Assembly: GCA_031284765.1 (NCBI GenBank)
Contig: JAITXK010000075.1
Span: 1 to 7,585 of the forward strand
Length of the DNA: 7,585 bases
Direction: 5' to 3'
Source: Candidatus Symbiothrix sp.
GTDB taxonomy: Bacteria; Bacteroidota; Bacteroidia; Bacteroidales; Azobacteroidaceae
Part shown: piece by piece, positions 1 through 7,548 of the stretch
Layout of the letters: each line of letters opens with the position of its first letter
Numbering within the stretch: position 1 is the stretch's first letter
The notes under the pieces: generated by a model
Database searches by the model: none
Seen by the model: only the letters and a program-made list of their open reading frames with translations
What the model was told of the DNA's origin: nothing
Program-made: the position numbers and the translations under genes

Positions 1-3000
1 CCATCAGGAAATGCAGCCGGTTGTGCAGGTTTACTTCCACCATTCCACCGTCCACATCCAAATAGAGGAGATTCATATCGGGATAAACCTTTTTTAATCG
101 CCTTTCAATTCCTTTGGCAACGATGTGGTTGGCAATACATCCAAAGGGTTGAATGCAAACGACCCGATTGATGCCTCTCCGCGCATAGCAAGCGGTTTCC
201 GCAGCAATGAGCCAGCCCTCGCCAAACTGATTGGAAAGGTCTAAAATACCGGAGGCATATTGTGCTTTGGCATAGACCGATTCGGAGGCATGATACAAAC
301 GGAATGTTTTCATGATGGCTTCCACGGCATTGATCCGGCTGTTTATACTTTTCCACAACAGCGGTTTAAGACAGCGTTGCAACACGCTTTCTCTTTTCAG
401 GTTATTATCCACATTGATCTGCGAATTGACAAAATATTGCATGACAAAATCAAGAACCGGCGGCGTCACCACTTCCATGTCTTTCGACCGCAACCATTCG
501 GAGATATACGCCTGCCCATGATTGTTGTATTTCACATAAATCTCGCCAACCAGGCCTACTTGGGTTAATTCCTTGTCATGGATGGGAATCGTGTTAAAAT
601 CAGCCACCGCTTGTTCCAAAAGCTGGAGTAATAAGCGGTAATTGTTATTCTGCACTACATTGACTCCGCATTGAATATAAAAATCAAACAGTTCTTGCGT
701 TTCTCCTTTCCGTTTTTCTCTGACAATGATAGAATTGTACATTTGCTGCAAGGCATCTGCATACAAGAGTGTATATATCAGTATATTGGATATTTTTAAG
801 ATGGGGAAATCAAATGCTTTTTGTTCATTTTGATACACTTTGCCTGTGGCAAGGGCGACCACCGGAATATGGGAAAATCCGGCGCTTTTCATTCCGGCTT
901 TTATTTGCGACAGATAATTGGTTGCGCGGCATTGACCTCCGGTTTGAGTAACAGCCACCACCACATCGTCCAAGTCGTATTTCCCGGATTGCAAGGCGGT
1001 AATAATATCGCCCAATACCAATGTCAAGGGATAACACACTTCGTTATGTCCGTATTTCAAACCTGTTTCGGCAGAAGCTTTCGTTGTCTTGGGTAAGTTC
1101 ACAAATTTATATCCGGCCAATTTGCCGACGGCGGGAATAAAGGGGGATAAAAAGTCGGCAAACCAGGGGGCAAGGATGGTCTTTTGCCGGTCGGCTTTGG
1201 TGTAGGTTCGTTCGTATGCAATGGAATGCAGGTAACACGGCTCAATCCGCTTCATCCGCGTTCCATTGGCTTTTAATGATTCTATCAGCGATCGCAGCCG
1301 CAAGCGGATGGAACCCGGGCTGGCGATCTCGTCAATCCTCAACACCGTGTGATTTTTATTGGCTTGTTTCAAAATGTCACCCATCTCATTCATGAAAAAT
1401 GAATCGGGGCCGCAACCGAAGGAGTTCAGTTGGATAAATTGCACATTGGACGGCAACTTGGCAACTGCCATCGCCGCCTGCACCGCACGGTTGGGATACG
1501 ACCATTGGGAAACAATATTCAACCGGCTGAAGCCCGTGCTTTCTTCCGAACGGAAAACATCGTCCGTCAATACATGAACGCCCAGGTCGGACAATATCTG
1601 TCCCACTTTTTGATGAATAAGCGGGTCTGCATGATAGGGCCTTCCGGCAACAATAAACACCGGTTCGTTGGTTTGGATATATTTGTCGAGTAGCGTTTTC
1701 TGCTCGCCTTGCAATCGTTGCCTGGTGTTTTTCCGCACTTGCATGGCCTTCTCAAATGCCTTGTGAAAGGTTTCTTTTGAAATGCCGAGCGACGAAAAAT
1801 ACTGATAGCAGCCTTTTTCAAGCATTTGATCGGTATGGAAAGTGATCACCGGTTTGTCGAACGGTATCCCGTAGGATTCTTCCGGCTCCATCGAGCTACG
1901 AACCACATCGGGGTAACCGCTTACGACCGGACAGTTGTACGAATTGGTCGAATGTTTCAGTTCCTTTTCCTCTTTGGCAATCATCGGGTAAAACAGGCGA
2001 TCGACGCCCGCTTCCATCAGTGCTAAAATATGCCCGTGAACCAATTTTGCCGGAAAACAGATGTTGTCGGACATTACACTGCCAACGCCTTTTTGATAAA
2101 GTGCGAAAGTGGATTCGGGGGACAGCGCCACTTCATAACCACATTCGGTAAAGAGCGTGTGCCAAAAGGGATAATTCTCGAACATATTCAGTACGCGGGG
2201 AATGCCCACTTTTCCCCGTGGAGAGGAGACGGGGGGAGCGGTGTGGAAAAGGATGTCATTCTTTGTCTCAAACGCATTATAGCCCTTCGCCGGCGCCGTG
2301 TTTTTGTTGTAAAACACCTTCTCGCATTTATTGCCGGCATAGCAGATGTTCCCGTTGTCAAATTGAAAACGGAGAACGGAACAGGTATTGGTGCATCCTT
2401 TGCATTGCAATTCTTTCGTATGGATCAGGTTGATATCCGGCAACGCTTCTTGCCCCGTGAACTTGGTTGGATGAGGTTGGAGTGTCCACATCCGTTGGGC
2501 GTACAATGCAGCGCCCAATGCACCCATCAATTCGGGATGATCGGTTGAACTGACCGATTTGCCGGACAGCAATTCCAAGGCGCGATATACGGCGTCGTTG
2601 CGGAACGTTCCGCCTTGAACCACAATGTGTTCACCCAACAGGTTGAGGTTGGCTATTTTCAATACCTTGAAAAGGCAATTCTTGACGACCGAATACGCCA
2701 ATCCCGCGGCAATATCTCCCAGCGTGGCATTTTCCCGCAAGGACTGTTTGACTTTGGAATTCATGAAAACAGTACAGCGCGTGCCCAAATCGCTCGGATA
2801 TTCTGCCAGACAGGCCGAACGGGTAAACTCGGCAAGCGATAAGTTCATGGTGGCAGCGAAGTTCTGCAAAAACGATCCGCAACCGGAAGAGCAGGCTTCA
2901 TTCAGTTCCACATTGGATATGACCCCATGATGAGTGAAAATAGATTTCATATCCTGTCCGCCAATATCCAACACAAAAGACACTTCAGGGTCAACGTATT

Positions 3001-4249
3001 GCGCTCCCGAAAGGTGCGCCATGGTTTCTACAATGCCATAGTCGAGGTTCAGCGCCGACTTGATCAAATCTTCTCCATAACCGGTTGCTGCAGAAGAGAT
3101 AAATCGGAAAGAAACGCCTTTTTCTGCTACTTCCTTGTAAAAAAGATTCAATCCTTCTACAACCTTTTTCAAAGGATTCCCTTCATTACTTGCATAATAA
3201 TTATAGACGATGTTCGTGTCCTCGTCCATAATCAGGATTTTGGTGGTGGTTGAACCGGAATCTATACCCAAGAAGCAGTTGATCTCTTTCCCTTGGGTGA
3301 GTTCGATTTTCTTTAATGGCTTGATCTTCCGGTCTTTTATCCACTGTTGATAAGCGGTTTCATTGTCAAACAACGCAGGCAGCGTATCTTTCCGTTGATT
3401 ATTGCTATTGGTTGCATCCAATTTTCGGATCAGTGGTTGAATATCTTGAATAACTTGTTCTTCGGGGCGGTACAAAGCCGTTCCATAGGCCGGAAAATAC
3501 TCACTGTTGTCCGGCAAGAAGATGTCGGTTTCCTTCACCGACAGCAACTTGCTGAAAGCATTCCGCAATGCCGGAAGAAAAGTCAGCGGCCCTCCGGCGC
3601 ACACGATTTTCGGTTGGATGCTACAGCCCTTTGCCAAGGTTGTTATGCTCTGCAAAGCCACGGTGTGCAGTATCGACATGGCCACATCGGGCACCGGCAC
3701 ATTCCGTGAGATCAGGTTTTGCACATCCGTTTTGGCAAATACGCCGCAGCGGGAGGCCACCGGATAGATTTTTTCGTATTGCAATGCCTGTTTTCCCAGT
3801 TCTTCCACGGTGATATGCATTAAATCGGCCATCTGGTCAATAAAAGCTCCCGTTCCTCCGGCGCAATTGCCATTCATGCGAATATCCGGTTGTTTGTTAG
3901 GTTCAAAAAAGACCATCTTGGCATCTTCTCCTCCTAAATCCATCAGGATATGCGTATCCGGATGTTCCTTTTTGATGACTTCGATGGAGGCGACTACCTC
4001 CTGCACAAACGGAATACCGATGCGTTCGGCAATTCCCATTCCTGCCGAGCCGGTGATGCTCACCGTAAATTCCGTATTGGGAAATTGTTGCGTAATTGCG
4101 GTCAATTCTTCGGTCAATACCTCATTGATATTGGCTTTGTGCCGCCGGTAAACTTTGTAGATGATTTCGTTTACACTATTCAAAATGATTACTTTCAGCG
4201 TAGTGGAACCAATATCAATTCCTATCTTACAAATACTTTTTATTTTCAT
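1..4249 (-). CDS. Giant acyl-CoA dehydratase activase / DUF2229 / reductase fusion protein (3' end cut by window edge)
   Basis: The frame is open from ATG at 4249 to the left edge, 1416 codons without a stop. Domains in order: activase 1 (about residues 8-262; IGIDIGSTTLKV at 9-20, GGED 106-109, Cys129 in NCAGGTGAF, Cys168 in SRCGVF); activase 2 (about 325-585; GIDSGSTTTK 328-337, GGQD 430-433, Cys453, Cys492); a Cys cluster (616, 619, 623, 636, 642); DUF2229 (from about 680; GIPRVLN, CFPAKLVHGH with Cys731, NCPVVSGYP with Cys773, GRPYHADP 869-876, FGCGPDS with Cys946); and a COG3581-like part (Cys1072, Cys1107, PFGCIANH with Cys1371). Family knowledge: HgdC/BadF-type activases are ASKHA ATPases that use ATP to push low-potential electrons from a [4Fe-4S] cluster into a partner dehydratase or reductase. 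The protein is probably cytosolic; I saw no signal peptide or membrane segment. The last segment resembles the usual family C-terminus, so few codons should be missing. It lies 45 bases after the TetR gene. Family assignment is secure; substrate and reaction are unknown. Confidence 0.93.
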   Translation of the reverse strand, partial: MKIKSICKIGIDIGSTTLKVIILNSVNEIIYKVYRRHKANINEVLTEELTAITQQFPNTEFTVSITGSAGMGIAERIGIPFVQEVVASIEVIKKEHPDTHILMDLGGEDAKMVFFEPNKQPDIRMNGNCAGGTGAFIDQMADLMHITVEELGKQALQYEKIYPVASRCGVFAKTDVQNLISRNVPVPDVAMSILHTVALQSITTLAKGCSIQPKIVCAGGPLTFLPALRNAFSKLLSVKETDIFLPDNSEYFPAYGTALYRPEEQVIQDIQPLIRKLDATNSNNQRKDTLPALFDNETAYQQWIKDRKIKPLKKIELTQGKEINCFLGIDSGSTTTKILIMDEDTNIVYNYYASNEGNPLKKVVEGLNLFYKEVAEKGVSFRFISSAATGYGEDLIKSALNLDYGIVETMAHLSGAQYVDPEVSFVLDIGGQDMKSIFTHHGVISNVELNEACSSGCGSFLQNFAATMNLSLAEFTRSACLAEYPSDLGTRCTVFMNSKVKQSLRENATLGDIAAGLAYSVVKNCLFKVLKIANLNLLGEHIVVQGGTFRNDAVYRALELLSGKSVSSTDHPELMGALGAALYAQRMWTLQPHPTKFTGQEALPDINLIHTKELQCKGCTNTCSVLRFQFDNGNICYAGNKCEKVFYNKNTAPAKGYNAFETKNDILFHTAPPVSSPRGKVGIPRVLNMFENYPFWHTLFTECGYEVALSPESTFALYQKGVGSVMSDNICFPAKLVHGHILALMEAGVDRLFYPMIAKEEKELKHSTNSYNCPVVSGYPDVVRSSMEPEESYGIPFDKPVITFHTDQMLEKGCYQYFSSLGISKETFHKAFEKAMQVRKNTRQRLQGEQKTLLDKYIQTNEPVFIVAGRPYHADPLIHQKVGQILSDLGVHVLTDDVFRSEESTGFSRLNIVSQWSYPNRAVQAAMAVAKLPSNVQFIQLNSFGCGPDSFFMNEMGDILKQANKNHTVLRIDEIASPGSIRLRLRSLIESLKANGTRMKRIEPCYLHSIAYERTYTKADRQKTILAPWFADFLSPFIPAVGKLAGYKFVNLPKTTKASAETGLKYGHNEVCYPLTLVLGDIITALQSGKYDLDDVVVAVTQTGGQCRATNYLSQIKAGMKSAGFSHIPVVALATGKVYQNEQKAFDFPILKISNILIYTLLYADALQQMYNSIIVREKRKGETQELFDFYIQCGVNVVQNNNYRLLLQLLEQAVADFNTIPIHDKELTQVGLVGEIYVKYNNHGQAYISEWLRSKDMEVVTPPVLDFVMQYFVNSQINVDNNLKRESVLQRCLKPLLWKSINSRINAVEAIMKTFRLYHASESVYAKAQYASGILDLSNQFGEGWLIAAETACYARRGINRVVCIQPFGCIANHIVAKGIERRLKKVYPDMNLLYLDVDGGMVEVNLHNRLHFLM

Positions 4250-4294
4250 GATGTATAATATATCAAAATGACTGTTTCGTTTATTGAGTAAAAA

Positions 4295-4906
4295 TTACGG
4301 CTTCAATGCATCCAAAATAAAGCGGATGACAAATTCCTTATGCTGCTCCAAAAGGGCAAGGTATTCCTCAGAAGAAATATCCGCCACTTTAATTATGAGT
4401 TTGCCGCATATAAAAGGAAATACGCACAACGACACCACATTCAAGCCAAAGTCGATAGCTGTAGTTTCTTTTATGATCCCTTTCCTGTGTTCTTCTTCAA
4501 GGCGGTTGGATAGTTGGTTGAATATCTGTTGCGGTATTCGTTTTTTGATCATCTCCGTGAGTTGTTCGGGATTGTGATTCACCTCGTTAATAATAAAAAT
4601 CGGGATTTGAGGGTATTCGGGTAGGATCTCATAATAAGCATTTATCCATGCTTCCACCAGATCAAAAAAGGGCATGTCCGACTGTACTATGGAAAAGATT
4701 CGCTCCACCAATATGTCAAAAGCTTCCTCAAAGATGATTTCAAACAGGCTGTACTTGGATTGGAAATAGTACTTAATATGAGCCAAATTCGTATCCGAAG
4801 CCGCGGCTATATCCCGGATACTTGTACCGTTATAGCCATTCGCGATAAACAGTTCCCGGGCGACATTGAGTATCCGGTCTTTCACATCTATTGTGTGTAA
4901 TTTCAT
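4295..4906 (-). CDS. TetR/AcrR-family transcriptional repressor
   Basis: This 203-residue protein has the usual TetR-family length. The N-terminal DNA-binding domain covers about residues 7-52: a first helix (VKDRILNVARELFIANGY), then the helix-turn-helix from TSIRDIAAASDTN into HIKYYFQSKYSLF, the classic family signature. The remaining part, about 55-203, is helical and variable, as expected for the ligand-binding and dimer domain, so the effector cannot be read from sequence. An in-frame TTG at 4912 would add two residues. I chose the ATG at 4906 because it is the standard codon and fits the promoter. The gene is first in a likely two-gene operon with the giant activase fusion 45 bases downstream. 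A perfect inverted repeat inside its own promoter suggests autorepression, and through it control of the activase. That regulatory link is inference. Confidence 0.93.
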   Translation of the reverse strand: MKLHTIDVKDRILNVARELFIANGYNGTSIRDIAAASDTNLAHIKYYFQSKYSLFEIIFEEAFDILVERIFSIVQSDMPFFDLVEAWINAYYEILPEYPQIPIFIINEVNHNPEQLTEMIKKRIPQQIFNQLSNRLEEEHRKGIIKETTAIDFGLNVVSLCVFPFICGKLIIKVADISSEEYLALLEQHKEFVIRFILDALKP

Positions 4907-4931
4907 TACCAAAATGAATTCAAATTTTCTG

Positions 4932-4963
4932 CAAAGTTAAACATTCGTTTAAATATATCCAAA
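4932..4963 (-). promoter_or_regulatory. Bacteroidetes-type promoter of the TetR-activase operon
   Basis: On the minus strand TTTG (4960-4963) is followed after 20 bases by TAACTTTG (4932-4939), a full match to the Bacteroidetes -7 consensus TAnnTTTG with an acceptable -33 box. The expected transcript start leaves a leader of roughly 20 bases before the TetR ATG at 4906. The stretch lies just after the terminator of the preceding gene, where a new promoter is needed. Confidence 0.72.
4937..4952. promoter_or_regulatory. Probable TetR operator, perfect inverted repeat
   Basis: TTAAAC-ATTC-GTTTAA is a perfect 6-bp inverted repeat with a 4-bp centre. It lies between the -33 and -7 boxes and overlaps the first three bases of the -7 box. 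Size and position fit a TetR-family operator that blocks polymerase. The adjacent repressor gene is the obvious candidate to bind it. The repeat is seen directly; the binding is inferred. Confidence 0.6.
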
Positions 4964-5000
4964 TTTTAACAGGGGGAATTTATAGATTGCCTGTTTATGA

Positions 5001-5032
5001 AAAGTCCTTGCAATTTTGATTGCAAGGTCTTT
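5001..5032 (-). terminator. Rho-independent terminator after the EF-G2 gene
   Basis: Arms CCTTGCAAT (5006-5014) and ATTGCAAGG (5019-5027) form a perfect 9-bp stem with a 4-base loop. After one T-T mismatch the stem continues with four more pairs (AAAG with CTTT). On the minus strand the hairpin starts 39 bases after the EF-G2 stop and runs into CTTTT. The symmetric A and T flanks could let it work in both directions. It separates EF-G2 from the TetR promoter. Confidence 0.75.
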
Positions 5033-5071
5033 CGGATGAATTTATTGTATAAAATGGCTTCCCAAGGCAGA

Positions 5072-7228
5072 TTAATCCGCCTCTTGCTGCGCTTCGTATT
5101 CCTTCAATAACTTATCCTGTACATCGCTCGGCACCAGTTCGTAAGCCGCAAACTTCATCGTGAAAGAAGCGCGCCCTCCGCTAATCGAACTCAGGGAAGT
5201 GGAATAGCTGCCCATTTCCTTCAGCGGCACTTTCGCCAACAGTTTTTCGTAGCCTTTTTCCGAATTCATGCCCATAATCATGGCGCGGCGGCCTTGCAAA
5301 TCGCCCATTACGTCGCCCATGTATTCGGCAGGAAGGGATACTTCCACGTCATACACCGGTTCGAGGATTTTGGGGCCTGCGTTTTTGAAGGCTTCCGAGA
5401 ATGCATTCCGGCCTGCCAGCATGAACGAGATTTCATTGGAATCCACCGGGTGCATCTTGCCGTCATAGACGATGACGCGCACGTCGCGGGCATACGAGCC
5501 GGTCAATGGACCTTGCTCCATCCGTGCCATGATGCCTTTGAGGATGGCCGGCAAGAAACGTGCATCAATCGAACCGCCGACAATGGAGTTGACAAAGACT
5601 AATTTTCCGCCCCAGTCCAAGGGAAGTTCCTGCACGTCGCGTGCCTGAATCTTAAATTCCTGTCCGTTGAATTTATAGACTTCGGGCATCGGCATGCCTT
5701 CCTGATAGGGTTCGATAATCAAATGGACTTCACCGAATTGTCCCGCGCCGCCCGATTGTTTTTTGTGGCGGTAGTCGGCACGCGCCGATTTGGTAATCGT
5801 TTCGCGATACGGAATCTTAGGCTCCAGAAATTCGATGGGCAACTTGTCGTTGTTTTCGATGCGCCATTTCAGCGTTTTCAGGTGGAATTCGCCTTGTCCC
5901 GAAAGGAGGATTTGTTTCAGTTCTTTGGATTGTTCCACTACCCAGGTCGGGTCTTCGGCGCGCATGCGGTGCAGGATTTCCATCATCTTTTCCGAATCCG
6001 CTTCGTTGACCGCCTTGATGGCGCGGCGATATTTGGAATTGGGATATTTGATGAAATTGAACCGGTTGTCAACGCCTTTGTCGTTCAAGGTGTTGCCGGT
6101 GTTTACATCTTTTAGTTTGACGGTAGCGCCGACGTCGCCGGCATGCAGTTCGGCCACTTCCGTACGGTTTTGTCCCGCCACGACGAATAATTGGGAGATG
6201 CGTTCTTTCGATCCGCGGTCTTCGTTCATCACGTCATCGCCCGCTTTAACGGTTCCGGACATGACTTTGAAATACGACACCCGTCCAATATGCGGTTCAA
6301 CGGTAGTTTTGAAGATGAAAAGGCTGGTGGGGGCACCTGTGTCCGGTTTGATTTCCTTGCCTTCGGTGTTGACGTAGGCGGGCATTTCGTCCACAGTCGG
6401 GACATTGTTGCCCAAAAATTCCATCAAACGGCGAACGCCCATGTCTTTTCCGCCCGAGGCGCAAAGGACGGGGAACATGCCGCGTACCAGCAGGCCTTTG
6501 CGGATGCCTTCGCGCATCTCGTCTTCGGTCAGCGTGCCTTGTTCGAAGAATTTTTCCATCAAGCCTTCATCGTTTTCGGCGGCCGATTCGATGAGTGCGT
6601 TGTGCAATTCCTGTGCTTTTTCCAATTCCGAAGCGGGGATGTCCAGAATATCGGGGGTGCCGCCTTCGGGTTTCCATTGGTACATTTTCATTTTCAGCAC
6701 ATCAACCATCTGGTGGAAGTTTTGTCCCGTTTGCACCGGATACTGAATGGGAACGACTTTCCCGCCGTAGGTTTCTTTCAGTTGGGCCAAGATTTTGTCG
6801 TAGTCGGCATTCTCTTTATCCAATTGATTAATGAGAAAAATAACCGGCTTCCCCGTGGCTTCCGTGTAACGAAACATGTTGATGGTGCCGACTTCCACGC
6901 CGTATTGACCGTTGAGAACCATCAATGCAGTATCGGTGATGTTCAAAGCTGAGACAGCGCCTCCTGCAAAATCATCCGAACCCGGATTGTCAATGAAATT
7001 CAACTTCTTGTTGTTCCATTCCACGCTGAAGATGGTTGAAAAAACCGAGTAGCCATACTCTTTTTCCACTGGGAAGTAGTCGGTAACGGTATTGCCGCTA
7101 TCTACTGTGCCTCTGCGTTTTATAACTCCACTCTCGTAAAGCATTGCTTCTGAGAGAGTGGTTTTCCCTGCGCCAGAACTGCCAATGAGGGCAATGTTCT
7201 TAATTTCATTTGTTTGATAAACTTTCAT
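5072..7228 (-). CDS. fusA2: Elongation factor G paralogue EF-G2 with altered GTPase centre
   Basis: This complete 718-residue protein has all EF-G domains: G domain (about 1-285), II (299-385), III (400-475), IV (478-615, with SGGAGQFGEV and VDSNEISFMLAGRNAF) and V (621-700, with YMGDVMGDLQGRR). EF-G binds the ribosome and drives translocation, and domain IV enters the decoding site. The P-loop GSSGAGKT (16-23) is intact. Switch II reads DNPGSDDF (80-87), with Ser84 where canonical EF-G has the catalytic His; NKxD is replaced by NQLD (134-137); switch I reads EYGYS (57-61) instead of ERGIT. These features match Bacteroides thetaiotaomicron EF-G2 (BT2167), reported to lack GTPase activity and to be needed during carbon starvation and gut colonisation under the regulator Cur. 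The ATG at 7228 starts MKVYQTNEIKNIALIG directly before the P-loop, so the start is sound. The gene is monocistronic by its terminator. That this copy lacks hydrolysis is inferred from residues. Confidence 0.95.
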   Translation of the reverse strand: MKVYQTNEIKNIALIGSSGAGKTTLSEAMLYESGVIKRRGTVDSGNTVTDYFPVEKEYGYSVFSTIFSVEWNNKKLNFIDNPGSDDFAGGAVSALNITDTALMVLNGQYGVEVGTINMFRYTEATGKPVIFLINQLDKENADYDKILAQLKETYGGKVVPIQYPVQTGQNFHQMVDVLKMKMYQWKPEGGTPDILDIPASELEKAQELHNALIESAAENDEGLMEKFFEQGTLTEDEMREGIRKGLLVRGMFPVLCASGGKDMGVRRLMEFLGNNVPTVDEMPAYVNTEGKEIKPDTGAPTSLFIFKTTVEPHIGRVSYFKVMSGTVKAGDDVMNEDRGSKERISQLFVVAGQNRTEVAELHAGDVGATVKLKDVNTGNTLNDKGVDNRFNFIKYPNSKYRRAIKAVNEADSEKMMEILHRMRAEDPTWVVEQSKELKQILLSGQGEFHLKTLKWRIENNDKLPIEFLEPKIPYRETITKSARADYRHKKQSGGAGQFGEVHLIIEPYQEGMPMPEVYKFNGQEFKIQARDVQELPLDWGGKLVFVNSIVGGSIDARFLPAILKGIMARMEQGPLTGSYARDVRVIVYDGKMHPVDSNEISFMLAGRNAFSEAFKNAGPKILEPVYDVEVSLPAEYMGDVMGDLQGRRAMIMGMNSEKGYEKLLAKVPLKEMGSYSTSLSSISGGRASFTMKFAAYELVPSDVQDKLLKEYEAQQEAD

Positions 7229-7548
7229 GGTAATTATTATTAATGAGGTTGAACAATAAAATCAGATATAATTGTTTTGAATGTGTTCCGGAATAATTGC
7301 AGGATTTATTTGACGAGGCAAGCCACAGCCAGTGGTGTTTCAACCATTCGACCATGCTTGACATTGAAATCAGTGACAATAAACAATAAACCTGCATTTG
7401 TAAACCAATTAGGTGTTAAACGAGCCGTAAAAATAATGAAATTAAATGAATTAAAAAAGAAGTGGGCGTTTTTTTTGGATTCGGAAAAACATCTCCCCTT
7501 ATTGGATAACAAAATAATACAAAATTTGTACATTTGCAGTTTAATGAA
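7229..7548. other. Divergent intergenic region upstream of EF-G2
   Basis: These 320 bases lie between EF-G2 (minus) and a rightward gene start. For EF-G2 the only -7-like match on the minus strand is TATATCTG (7263-7270, one mismatch to TAnnTTTG) with no clear -33 box, which would suit an activator-dependent promoter. A TTCCGGAA palindrome (7286-7293) lies just upstream, but an 8-bp palindrome can arise by chance. About 7306-7440 is less AT-rich than its flanks and looks weakly coding-like on the minus strand. I see no tRNA, terminator or insertion sequence here. Confidence 0.6.
7529..7536 (+). promoter_or_regulatory. -7 box of a rightward Bacteroidetes promoter
   Basis: TACATTTG is a full match to TAnnTTTG in an AT-rich stretch. 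The best upstream TTG (7502-7504) leaves 24 bases, longer than usual, so the -33 box is weak. Transcription would start near 7540, giving a leader of about 10-15 bases before the ATG codons at 7549 and 7555. Confidence 0.5.

Noticed and set aside
2030..2548. 172-codon open frame on the plus strand
   Set aside because: It lies opposite the activase fusion, whose minus frame carries clear family motifs throughout this stretch. The plus-strand translation shows no recognisable domain.
4276..4283. TTCGTTTA, similar to half of the proposed operator, between the TetR and activase genes
   Set aside because: Only 8 bases match, the opposite half-site is absent, and the same 8-mer also occurs near 4167 inside the coding region, so chance is likely.
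4907..4912. Two-residue N-terminal extension of the TetR protein from a TTG codon
   Set aside because: The ATG at 4906 is the standard start and adds up to a normal TetR N-terminus. Nothing upstream favours the TTG.
5790..6377. 195-codon open frame on the plus strand
   Set aside because: It is antisense to EF-G2 domains II-IV, has no recognisable motif and no promoter or start context.
6191..6952. 253-codon open frame on the plus strand
   Set aside because: It is antisense to the well-conserved EF-G2 G domain and domain II. Its Phe- and His-rich composition is typical of a shadow frame.
7376..7389. Tandem ACAATAA repeat, two copies
   Set aside because: Two copies of an AT-rich 7-mer are expected by chance in such sequence and show no flanking structure.
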